Assembly: GCA_052145115.1 (NCBI GenBank)
Contig: JBKQPG010000054.1
Coordinates: forward strand, 1-64,000
Direction of reading: 5' to 3'
DNA length: 64,000 nucleotides
DNA from: CAIVVT01 sp052145115
Lineage (GTDB): Bacteria > Acidobacteriota > Terriglobia > Bryobacterales > Bryobacteraceae
Shown: positions 49,756 to 57,860 of the stretch, piece after piece
Layout of the letters: every line of letters starts with the position of its first letter
Numbering within the stretch: the first letter of the stretch is position 1
The notes under the pieces: generated by a model
Seen by the model: only the letters and a program-made list of their open reading frames with translations
What the model was told of the DNA's origin: nothing
Databases searched by the model: none
Translations under genes and position numbers: made by a program

Positions 49756-52389
49756 ATGGCGATTGATCTGGACAAACTATCGGGCGAGCTGGAAGATGCG
49801 CTGGAGCGGGCGCGGCTGCTGGCCGAGCAGAGGAAGCAGGCGCAGATCACGCCAGTGCACATGCTGTACGTCCTGCTGGACGGCGAGAGCGCGCTGGCGG
49901 CGGGGCTGGAGAAAGCGGGCATCGCCTGCGGCGCGCTGCTGGAGTCGTTCGCCACGCGGTTGAACAAAGAGGGAACGAACAAGCTGGAGCCGGGAAAACG
50001 GCCGGTGGCGTCGCGGGCACTGCGCGAGTTGATTGAGAAATCGTTCGAAAAGATGGCGGCGCGCGGCGCGGAGGCGGCCGAGCCGATCGACTTCGTGCTG
50101 GCAGCGGTGGATTACGGCGAGGAAGGACTGAAGGGCGAACTGCGGGGCGCGGGGGCGACCAAGCAGGCGGTCGAGAAGACGGCCGAGACACGGACGGCCA
50201 CCTCCGAGACGCTGGGCCAGCCGGGCGCGGTGGGCGCGGCCGCCAAGAGCGCGTCGTCGAAGGTGCTCGAGCGGTTCGGGCGCGACCTCACCAAGGCAGC
50301 CGCGGCGGGGGAGCTGATGCCGGTGATCGGCCGGGACGAGGAGATCCGGCGCGTGATCCAGACGCTGCTCAGAAAGAGCAAGAACAACCCGGTGCTGGTG
50401 GGCGATCCGGGCACGGGCAAGACGGCGATCGCCGAGGGACTGGCATTGCGGATTGCGAGCGGCGACGTCCCCGAGTCACTCAAGAAGTGCAAGGTGATCG
50501 GGCTGGACCTGACGTCGATGGTGGCGGGCGCCAAGTACCGCGGCGAGTTCGAAGAGCGGCTCAAAGGGGTGGTGGACGAAGTACGCGCCAGGAAGGGCGA
50601 GATCATTCTGTTCCTGGACGAGCTGCACACTCTGGTGGGGGCAGGGGGCAATGAAGGCGGGATGGACGCGGCCAACATCCTGAAGCCGGCGCTGGCGCGC
50701 GGCGAGCTGCGCTGCCTGGGGGCGACGACGTTCGACGAGTACCGCGAGCGGATCGAGAAGGACGGAGCGCTGGCGCGCCGTTTCGACGTCGTCACGGTGA
50801 AGGAACCGACGGACGAAACGATGATGGTGATTCTGCGCGGGATCCGTCCGCGCTACGAGGCGTATCACGGGGTGCGGCTGTCGGACGAAGCGCTGCAGGC
50901 GTCGGTGAAGCTGTCGCGGCGCTACATGCGCAACCGGTTCCTGCCGGACAAGGCGGTGGACGTGATCGACGAGGCGACGGCGCGAATCCGCATGCAAAGG
51001 GAATCGAAGCCGACGCAAATCGACCAACAGGAGCGGCTGCTGCTGCAGAAGCAGGCGCAACTGGAGGCGCTGGGAGGGTCGGCCACGACGGCGGCGCAGA
51101 AGCGGATCGTGGCCGAACTGCAGGCGGCGGTGGATGAGCTCAAGCCCAAGGTGGAGGCGCTGGTCGAGCAGTGGAACAAGCAGAAGAGCGCGGCCGACAA
51201 TCTGCAGAAGACGAAGCAGGCGATTCAGGAGCAGAGCGCGTTGCTGGAGGCGGCCGAAGCGAAGGGCGACGTGGCGAAGTCGGCCGAGATCCGTTATGGA
51301 TCGTTGAAATACCTGGAGCAGCAGCGCGAGGACCTGGAGAAGCAGCTGAGCGAGAGCGCGGGGACGCAGATGGTGCCGGACACGGTGCTGCCGGAGCATA
51401 TCGCGGAGACGATCGCGGAGCGAGTAGGCGTGCCGATCCACCGCATGCTGGAGAGCGAACGCGACCGGCTGGTCAAAATCGAGGAACGAATCGGCAGCCG
51501 CGTGTTCGGACAGGACGAAGCCGTGAGCGCCGTCTCCGACGCGGCGCGGCGCATGCGAGCCGATCTGCAGCCGGGGCGCAAACCGAACTCGTTCCTGTTC
51601 GTCGGGCCGACGGGCGTGGGCAAGACGGAACTGGCGAAGGCGCTGGCCGAGGCGCTGTTCGACGACGAAGCGGCGCTGGTCCGCATCGACATGGGCGAGT
51701 ACAAGGACAAGTCATCGGTGGCGGGACTGATCGGGTCGCGTCCGGGCCTGGTAGGGTCGGACGAGGGCGGGTTCCTGACCGAGCAGGTGCGGCGCTCGCC
51801 GTATTCCATCGTGTTGTTCGACGAGGTCGAAAAAGGGCACCCGGAGATTCTGGACCTGCTGCTGGGCGTGCTGGACGAAGGGCGTCTCACGGATGCGAAG
51901 GGGCGCTTCTGCGACTTTTCAAACACGCTGATTATTTTCACGTCGAACCTGGGCGTGCGGGAATCGCTGGACGCCACGGACGATCCGGAAAAACGCAAAG
52001 ACATCATCCTCGAAGTGGTGAAGGCCTCGCTGCGGCCGGAATTGTATAATCGGATCTCTCAAGTGATCGCTTTCAACCCGCTGGCTGAGCCTGAGCTGGA
52101 GAGAATCGTCAACGTCCAATTGGCAGGCCTGAGGAAGAAGCTGGCGGACGACCGGGAGATCCAGCTCGATGTCACTCCGGAAGCCCTGGCTTACCTGGCC
52201 AGGCAATCCTATGATCCAGCCTACGGCGCCCGGCCGGTGGGGCGAACCATGCAACAGCTCGTGCTGTCGCCGGTGGCCGCGGCGGTCATCGCGGGAGAGG
52301 TCCAAGCGGGACAGACTCTGCGGATCGAGTACAGCGAGGCTGAAGGGCTTGCCTTCAGCGCCGTGGAAACAGCGGCAAGCGCGGGGTAG
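49756..52389 (+). CDS. tssH: TssH (ClpV) sheath-disassembly AAA+ ATPase
   Basis: 877 residues, usual size. Two AAA+ modules carry Walker A motifs GDPGTGKTAIAEG and GPTGVGKTELAKALAEALF, with a coiled-coil middle domain (about residues 400-530) and an N-terminal Clp_N double-repeat region. It unfolds contracted TssC so the sheath can be reused. General ClpB could look alike, but the position in the T6SS operon supports ClpV. Confidence 0.93.
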   Translation: MAIDLDKLSGELEDALERARLLAEQRKQAQITPVHMLYVLLDGESALAAGLEKAGIACGALLESFATRLNKEGTNKLEPGKRPVASRALRELIEKSFEKMAARGAEAAEPIDFVLAAVDYGEEGLKGELRGAGATKQAVEKTAETRTATSETLGQPGAVGAAAKSASSKVLERFGRDLTKAAAAGELMPVIGRDEEIRRVIQTLLRKSKNNPVLVGDPGTGKTAIAEGLALRIASGDVPESLKKCKVIGLDLTSMVAGAKYRGEFEERLKGVVDEVRARKGEIILFLDELHTLVGAGGNEGGMDAANILKPALARGELRCLGATTFDEYRERIEKDGALARRFDVVTVKEPTDETMMVILRGIRPRYEAYHGVRLSDEALQASVKLSRRYMRNRFLPDKAVDVIDEATARIRMQRESKPTQIDQQERLLLQKQAQLEALGGSATTAAQKRIVAELQAAVDELKPKVEALVEQWNKQKSAADNLQKTKQAIQEQSALLEAAEAKGDVAKSAEIRYGSLKYLEQQREDLEKQLSESAGTQMVPDTVLPEHIAETIAERVGVPIHRMLESERDRLVKIEERIGSRVFGQDEAVSAVSDAARRMRADLQPGRKPNSFLFVGPTGVGKTELAKALAEALFDDEAALVRIDMGEYKDKSSVAGLIGSRPGLVGSDEGGFLTEQVRRSPYSIVLFDEVEKGHPEILDLLLGVLDEGRLTDAKGRFCDFSNTLIIFTSNLGVRESLDATDDPEKRKDIILEVVKASLRPELYNRISQVIAFNPLAEPELERIVNVQLAGLRKKLADDREIQLDVTPEALAYLARQSYDPAYGARPVGRTMQQLVLSPVAAAVIAGEVQAGQTLRIEYSEAEGLAFSAVETAASAG

Positions 52390-52393
52390 AGCG

Positions 52394-54544
52394 ATGCGGG
52401 TGCTGGCGTGCCTGGTGCTGGGCGCATGCATCCTCGGCGCCAAGGACAATACCGTTTCGCGGGCCGAGGCGCAGGATGGATGGCTGCTGCTGTTCGACGG
52501 CGAGTCGCTGTTCGGCTGGAGCCAGGATGGGAAGAAGTGGCATGCGGCCGACGGCGTTCTGAGCTGTGATGCGGGCGACTGCGGCGAGCTGCGGACGAAC
52601 GCGCCTTTCACGGATTACAGCCTGAAATTCGATTACCGCGCCGCGCGGGCGGACTCCGATGCGGGCCTGTTTTTCCGGTTCGCCAAGGAGGGCGCGCCCG
52701 CGGACAGCGGGTACGACTTGCGGCTGGGCGATTCCGACGGGAAGTGGCCGGCCGGGAGCATCGCGCAGCACCTCAAGGCCGAAGGAGGCAAGCCGGCCCC
52801 AAGCCAGTGGCACAGCGTCGAGCTGGACGTGTCGGGCGACGATGTGAGCGTCAAGATCGACGGCCGGGCGGCGGCGTCCGGGAAAGAGAGCAAGTCCCAC
52901 GCGGGCTACATCGCGCTGGCGTGCCGACACGGGGGGAAATACGAGTTCCGGAACATCAAGCTGAAGCCTCTGGGGCTGAAGCCGATCTTCAACGGCACGG
53001 ACCTGTCGGGCTGGAAGGCGGTGAATCCGCCGCCACCAAAGCCGGGCGGCGGTGGCATGAAGAAATTCAAGCTCTTCGGCGGCGGCGGAGAGAAGAAGCC
53101 GCACGAAGCCAACTGGAGCCTCGCGAACGGTGCGATTCACGGCGCCAACGGACCCGGCCAACTGGAGACGCAAGCCGCGTACGACGATTTCCTGCTGCAG
53201 GTGGATGTGAAGGTGACCTCTACCGGCAAGAAGCAGCCGCCGCAGGCGGCGCTGTGTTTTCGCGGCGATCCCGGCCAGGTCGAATCGGGATATGAAGTGT
53301 CGATCGAAAACGGCGTGTCGACGGGCAACCTGAACGGACTGAAGATTGCGCGCAAGGTGCTGGGCGACAACGATCAGTTCTTCACGGCGACGATTCTCGG
53401 GCGGGGGCGGCACGTCGAGATCTGGGTGAACGGGTACCCGGTGAATGAGTTTGACGATGTGCGCCCCGAAGGCACGTCGCCGAAGAAGGAGGCGCGGACG
53501 ACGCCGGGAACGATCGCCCTGGGCGCGCCGGAAGGCGAAGGGACGATCGACTATCAGAACATCAAAATCGCGGCGCTTCCAAAGACCTTGGGCGGACAAA
53601 CGGCCAAGGCAGCCGCCGCCGCAGCGCCCGCCGCCGTGGCGGCGCCAACGCCGGCCCCGATGCCGCAGGCGCCGGCCCTTCAGCAGCCGGTGGCGCCGGC
53701 GATGCAGCAGTTTGCGGCACAACAAGCCCAGAACGAGCAGCGGCAGGCGCAGGTTTCCAAGCTGATGCAGCAGGCGCTGAATGCGGATCAACCCGAGACG
53801 CAGAAAGATCTGTATGAGAAGATCCTGGCGCTCGATCCGGGCAACGTGAACGCCGCGAACGGTTTTAAAGAGGCGCAGCAGAAGATCGCGCAGGCCAAAT
53901 CGCAACAACAGAAAGAAACGGAGGAGAAGGCCCAACAGAGCCAGACCGAAGAGCAGAAGGCGGCCACGCTGGCGCAGTCTTTGCAGGCCGGTCAGGCGGC
54001 GTTTCTGATGGGCGACATCGCCACGGCCTCAGGCCAGCTGGCGATCGCGCAGCGAATCGCGCCGGACAATCCACAGGTGCAAAGCCTCAAACAGCGCGTG
54101 GATGCGGCGGCCCAGCAGCGGGACAGGTTGCGGTACCTGCTGCTGGGCGGAGGACTGCTGGTGCTGCTCGGAGGCGGAGGGTTGTTCTTATTCACGCGCG
54201 GCAAGAAGGACCCGTTCGTCGAGGTGATCGAGGGTGTGCAGAAGGGCGAGAAATTCGCGTTGAACCAGGAGGTGGTGCACATCGGCGCGGTGGCCCAGGA
54301 CGGCGGCATGAAGAACGACATCGTGCTGCAGGACGTGGAGCGGATGGTCTCGCGGTTCCATTGCGAGATTCACGTCAAGGCCGGCAAGCTGTTTCTGATC
54401 GACTGCAACAGCTCCAACGGGACGCGGCTGGACGGACGGCGCGTCTCTCCCGGCAAGCCGGTGCGGCTCAAGAGCGGCTCGCGGGTCGAACTCGGCGGCA
54501 CGTGCGCGCTGAGGGTGGGCTACGAGAAGCGCAAGAAGGCCTGA
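52394..54544 (+). CDS. Secreted double DUF1080 / TPR / TM / FHA protein
   Basis: 716 residues. A signal peptide (MRVLACLVLGACILGA) precedes two DUF1080 (3-keto-disaccharide hydrolase, concanavalin-like) domains: about 28-195 (LLLFDGESLFGWSQDG, FTDYSLKFDYRAA) and about 200-395 (IFNGTDLSGWKAV, FLLQVDVKV). A Pro/Ala-rich and coiled-coil stretch follows, then a TPR-like part (about 480-590), a membrane helix at about 608-630 (LLLGGGLLVLLGGGGLFLF), and a C-terminal FHA domain (MVSRFHCEIHVKAGKLFLIDCNSSNGTRLDG). It would sense sugars outside and signal inside. Last gene of the operon, 4 bp after clpV. Confidence 0.85.
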   Translation: MRVLACLVLGACILGAKDNTVSRAEAQDGWLLLFDGESLFGWSQDGKKWHAADGVLSCDAGDCGELRTNAPFTDYSLKFDYRAARADSDAGLFFRFAKEGAPADSGYDLRLGDSDGKWPAGSIAQHLKAEGGKPAPSQWHSVELDVSGDDVSVKIDGRAAASGKESKSHAGYIALACRHGGKYEFRNIKLKPLGLKPIFNGTDLSGWKAVNPPPPKPGGGGMKKFKLFGGGGEKKPHEANWSLANGAIHGANGPGQLETQAAYDDFLLQVDVKVTSTGKKQPPQAALCFRGDPGQVESGYEVSIENGVSTGNLNGLKIARKVLGDNDQFFTATILGRGRHVEIWVNGYPVNEFDDVRPEGTSPKKEARTTPGTIALGAPEGEGTIDYQNIKIAALPKTLGGQTAKAAAAAAPAAVAAPTPAPMPQAPALQQPVAPAMQQFAAQQAQNEQRQAQVSKLMQQALNADQPETQKDLYEKILALDPGNVNAANGFKEAQQKIAQAKSQQQKETEEKAQQSQTEEQKAATLAQSLQAGQAAFLMGDIATASGQLAIAQRIAPDNPQVQSLKQRVDAAAQQRDRLRYLLLGGGLLVLLGGGGLFLFTRGKKDPFVEVIEGVQKGEKFALNQEVVHIGAVAQDGGMKNDIVLQDVERMVSRFHCEIHVKAGKLFLIDCNSSNGTRLDGRRVSPGKPVRLKSGSRVELGGTCALRVGYEKRKKA

Positions 54545-54556
54545 ACCAAGCGCGGA

Positions 54557-54577
54557 GGCGCGGATGACATCCGCGCC
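54557..54577 (+). terminator. Hairpin after the contractile-system operon
   Basis: GGCGCGGATG and CATCCGCGCC are perfect 10-bp arms with one base between them, so the practical loop is ATGACAT. It begins about 13 bp after the last stop codon. No T-run follows, so it may slow rather than end transcription alone. Confidence 0.6.
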
Positions 54578-54768
54578 GCGCGTGCCAAGTCTCCCCACGG
54601 CGCAGGCACCGCCAAGGCGAGGCAGACCGCCGATGGAAGTGCGAGTTGAATCCCCGGCCATGGATTGCAGCGCACGAAGACCTCGACGGCAAACACCGTC
54701 GCGCTGGAGCGAGCGGCATTACCGGCGAAGGGAGGCGTCGTGAAAGAACAGGCGCCCGGTCTGGTGCG

Positions 54769-55896
54769 CTACTTGATTTCGCCGTGCATGGCGGCCTTGG
54801 CGAATTGGCCGGACGGGTTGAGCGTATAGTTCCAGTCGCTGAGGAGCGTAGGGCCCCATTCGGGATCGAAACACCACACGGTCCAACTGATGTTCTTGCT
54901 CTCGAGATACTTAATGATCGCCGGGCCGTAAGCGGCCAACTCTCCCCGGTTGCCGGAGCGGCCTGGCCCAGCCGGGGCGGCGGGAGGAGATGTCGGAATC
55001 GGCGTTCCCGGAGCGGCGAATCCGCCAAATTCCGTGGCGATCAGCGGGTAAGTGGCGGCGGCGAAGCCGAAATCCTCCTCCCACTTTGGCTCCCAGGGTG
55101 GAGTGCGCTTGAACTGATAGGGGTGAACGGTGTAACCGATGCCTTCGGCCGCGATGGAGTTGAGACGCAGCGGGGCAAGGTCGTAGGCCCAGTCGAAACC
55201 AGCGACCAGCGGAATGACCTGATGCGTGTTGGCGCGGATCACGGCGATTTCATCTTCCACGATGGTCTTCCAGACGTCCCAGGAGACCCGGCCGAAGGCT
55301 GCGGGCTCGTTGAACAGCTCGAAGAAAGCCACCGTGTTGTTGTGGCCATAGCGGCGCGACATGGCGCGCCAGAATCCATAGGTTTCTTCCTTCGTGGTCT
55401 CGTACATCGGGTCCTGATAGACGCCCGTGGTCATGTTGCCGATGGAGTGCCAGTCGATCATGACGTACATGCCCAGGTCCGTGGCCCATTCCACGACCTG
55501 GTCCAAGAGCTTGATGTAGTCCGTCCCGCCGCGCTCGCGCCAGGCGACCGGGTGAACGGGAATACGGAGCAACGTGGTCCCCATCTCCTTGACTTTGACG
55601 AAGTGCTCCTTGTTCCAGTGGCCCTGCCTCTCGAGCTTGTCGGGATCGGAGATGGACAGCCCGCGGAACAGCACCGGCTTGCCGTCCGGATCGACGAACC
55701 GATTGCCCTTGACCGAGATCAGGGGCATTTTCGTGGCGTTCTTCAGGGGAGCGGCGCGCCCCGCGCCGGGGGCCTCGTCCCGCCACCAGTAGTGCGTGCG
55801 TGCCGGCGCGGCGGGCGGAGTGATCTGCGCAATCGCCGGGGCGCACCAACATAACGATGCCAGAGCAACTTGTGCGAGAAGGATGGAGCACTGCAT
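54769..55896 (-). CDS. Secreted glycoside hydrolase family 5-like (cellulase-type)
   Basis: 375 residues with an N-terminal signal peptide (MQCSILLAQVALASLCWCAP). The TIM-barrel has LLRIPVHPVAW, the acid/base motif ELFNEPAAFG and the nucleophile segment IATEFGGFA, the standard GH5 pattern (NEP and EFG). Probably an endo-beta-glucanase or mannanase acting on plant polysaccharide. AAGAGG lies 6 bp upstream of the ATG. A longer frame to 56148 adds a non-signal extension and was rejected. Confidence 0.88.
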   Translation of the reverse strand: MQCSILLAQVALASLCWCAPAIAQITPPAAPARTHYWWRDEAPGAGRAAPLKNATKMPLISVKGNRFVDPDGKPVLFRGLSISDPDKLERQGHWNKEHFVKVKEMGTTLLRIPVHPVAWRERGGTDYIKLLDQVVEWATDLGMYVMIDWHSIGNMTTGVYQDPMYETTKEETYGFWRAMSRRYGHNNTVAFFELFNEPAAFGRVSWDVWKTIVEDEIAVIRANTHQVIPLVAGFDWAYDLAPLRLNSIAAEGIGYTVHPYQFKRTPPWEPKWEEDFGFAAATYPLIATEFGGFAAPGTPIPTSPPAAPAGPGRSGNRGELAAYGPAIIKYLESKNISWTVWCFDPEWGPTLLSDWNYTLNPSGQFAKAAMHGEIK

Positions 55897-56237
55897 TGCA
55901 TACCTCTTCTTGAACGGCCGAGACGTGCCGCGGTGAGCCGGCGATGTCGGGCTGTATTTCGATTGAGAGTATAACAGTGGCCGTGAAAGGGTGGTCACAG
56001 GGCATTCAGCGCCCGCAAGCAGTTCCACGCAGCTCTCGGATCGCCAATCGATGCCCACGCGATGCGCGGGGCCGAACCCCGCCCTGGCCTGAGCCGTCCG
56101 TGAGAGCGTAACTGGCTTCGCGGGACGGATCTCTTCATAGACCGGCAACCACTACACCGGCTCGGAGTTCGGGATGCGGCCGGCCGTCCCGCGCCAAGCA
56201 GGAACCGGCTCGCGTCCGTTCCAGTCTGCGTGTGTGT
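55897..56237. other. Intergenic region, no gene
   Basis: 341 bp between two same-strand genes. A fragment near 56140-56185 (ACTACACCGGCTCGGAGTTCGGGATG, split by position) recalls reversed 5S rRNA-like words but the whole does not fold or match. Nothing else is seen. Confidence 0.5.
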
Positions 56238-57566
56238 TTAGAAGGTGTACGTGCGGTGGGCGACCAGCTCGAACTTGGGGGTGTTCCAGGTCAGGTAATC
56301 GACCTTGAGCAGCGCCTCGAAGTAAGGAAACCGAGATTTTCCCTTCAAGCCGAGCGCTGCACTCAGTCTCTGGATCCAGAGCTCCGTGCTGATGAACTGC
56401 CCACCGGCCTCACTCGAAGGCATGTCGGTCCCGGAGATCAGGAGCACGCTGCCGGCGTGGTTCGGCGTTGGGAGATAAGCCACGCGGCAAAAGCCCTGGC
56501 TGGACCACTGAACGGCATATCTGGCCGCCTCACCCGGAAGGGGGGAGTGATTGTCGAAATAGGAGACCATTGGCGGGCCTTCGATGAAGCCACTGCGGAA
56601 GTTCAGTTGGTCCTCGAACAGATCCACCCAGGGATTCGTGCGGCGGGTGCCGACGAGGATCAAGTTGTGCGACTGCAGATAATTCACAGTGAAATCTCGC
56701 GCGAACATGATCTCTGTGGGCAGACTGTGGCTCGCATTCAGCACCGAGAAGGTCGCCGCCAGCCGGCCGTCGGATAGGTGCGTGAAGTACGAACCATTCA
56801 GGTCTTTCCAGCGATTCCTCTCGGCCGGGTCCCGCAAACGCTCGTTCATCAGGCGCTCGAAAGCCTTGTCGCGGTACTCGTTCAATGAGAGCTGGTGCTG
56901 GATGGCGTCCTCGAACAGTCCAATGATCGCGTCAGAGACGACAATTGAGGTCGGACGCCCATTGTCGAACATCTGGGACCAGAGACGGCCGACCTCGCTG
57001 GCCGGATGGCCGGCGGTTCTAATACCCCACAAGTTGAACAGTGCCGCCACCAGCAGAACTCCGGCGACGGCCAGAGCCGAGTACTCTGCTACTCGCAGCC
57101 AACGCCAGCGCAAGTGGGGGCCGGGCGTCTCCGGCGGGCGATCCAGAGCCGGCTCGGCCTCGCGACTATGGAATACAGGCGTGTACGACCCTTTGGGAAG
57201 CTCGATGATCATGGGCTCGTCCCGACCCTCGGAGGCAAAGTACTGCTCTAGCCTCTTGCGCAGTTGCGACACCTGCACACGGACGATAGCGTCCTGGGTG
57301 GTATCGTAGTCCGGCCGCCTATCGAAGACCTCGACTCCGATCTGTTGCTCGTGGATTGCCCCCCCCGCTTCATCGGGTTTGCGTTGGCTGAGGAACAAAA
57401 ACAGCTCCCGCAGGCGGTGCGACTTGCCGAAGACGGAACTGGCCGCTACGCGCTGGATGAGGAGGATGCGCGTGTCAGGCTGGAATTCCTTGACGATCGC
57501 CGGCCCTTCGACAGGTCCCGACTGTTTCACGGATTCCGGTTTATGGCGCGCTTCCCGCAGAAACAT
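56238..57566 (-). CDS. Winged-helix membrane regulator next to the receptor
   Basis: 442 residues. The N-terminal module (about 25-135) with EQQIGVEVFDRRPDYDT, IVRVQVSQLRKRLEQYF and IELPKGSYTPVF is the same DNA-binding module as in the regulator at 29340-31202. A single membrane helix (YSALAVAGVLLVAALFNLW) follows at about residue 165-185, then a C-terminal extracytoplasmic domain of unknown fold. It reads divergently from the large receptor gene and probably controls it. Met at 57566 is the start best matching the module. Confidence 0.78.
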   Translation of the reverse strand: MFLREARHKPESVKQSGPVEGPAIVKEFQPDTRILLIQRVAASSVFGKSHRLRELFLFLSQRKPDEAGGAIHEQQIGVEVFDRRPDYDTTQDAIVRVQVSQLRKRLEQYFASEGRDEPMIIELPKGSYTPVFHSREAEPALDRPPETPGPHLRWRWLRVAEYSALAVAGVLLVAALFNLWGIRTAGHPASEVGRLWSQMFDNGRPTSIVVSDAIIGLFEDAIQHQLSLNEYRDKAFERLMNERLRDPAERNRWKDLNGSYFTHLSDGRLAATFSVLNASHSLPTEIMFARDFTVNYLQSHNLILVGTRRTNPWVDLFEDQLNFRSGFIEGPPMVSYFDNHSPLPGEAARYAVQWSSQGFCRVAYLPTPNHAGSVLLISGTDMPSSEAGGQFISTELWIQRLSAALGLKGKSRFPYFEALLKVDYLTWNTPKFELVAHRTYTF

Positions 57567-57743
57567 GTGTCTTAACTCCTGCGCGAGGGCAAAACGCCCT
57601 CCGACAGTCCCCACCGTCGTGGCGGCTAGCCTGAGCAAGGCCCTCGCACCTCGGGCCTTCTTATAGCAAGCCAAGCCTCAACCCACCAGGTTTACCCTGC
57701 GGCTGCATAATACTACCACAACCCGAACGTGGAGTTAACGGGA

Positions 57744-57818
57744 TAAGGAACGTCGTTAAGGAACGGAAAATGAACGGCCAATTGACGGCAAATTGACTTG
57801 TCCTGGGGGTCGATTGAC
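57744..57818. promoter_or_regulatory. Cluster of direct repeats upstream of the receptor gene
   Basis: TAAGGAACG at 57744-57752 and 57757-57765 (13-bp step), and ATTGAC at 57781-57786, 57792-57797 and 57813-57818. They fill the divergent gap between the winged-helix regulator and the receptor, so they are good candidate binding sites for that regulator. No -35/-10 pair is clear. Confidence 0.45.
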
Positions 57819-57860
57819 TGGAGCATGGACTAAGTTCTCCCGCAGGAGGTCTTGGTTCCA

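Noticed and set aside
56130..56200. Words resembling reversed 5S rRNA
   Set aside because: Only short matches; no full-length rRNA and no rRNA operon nearby.
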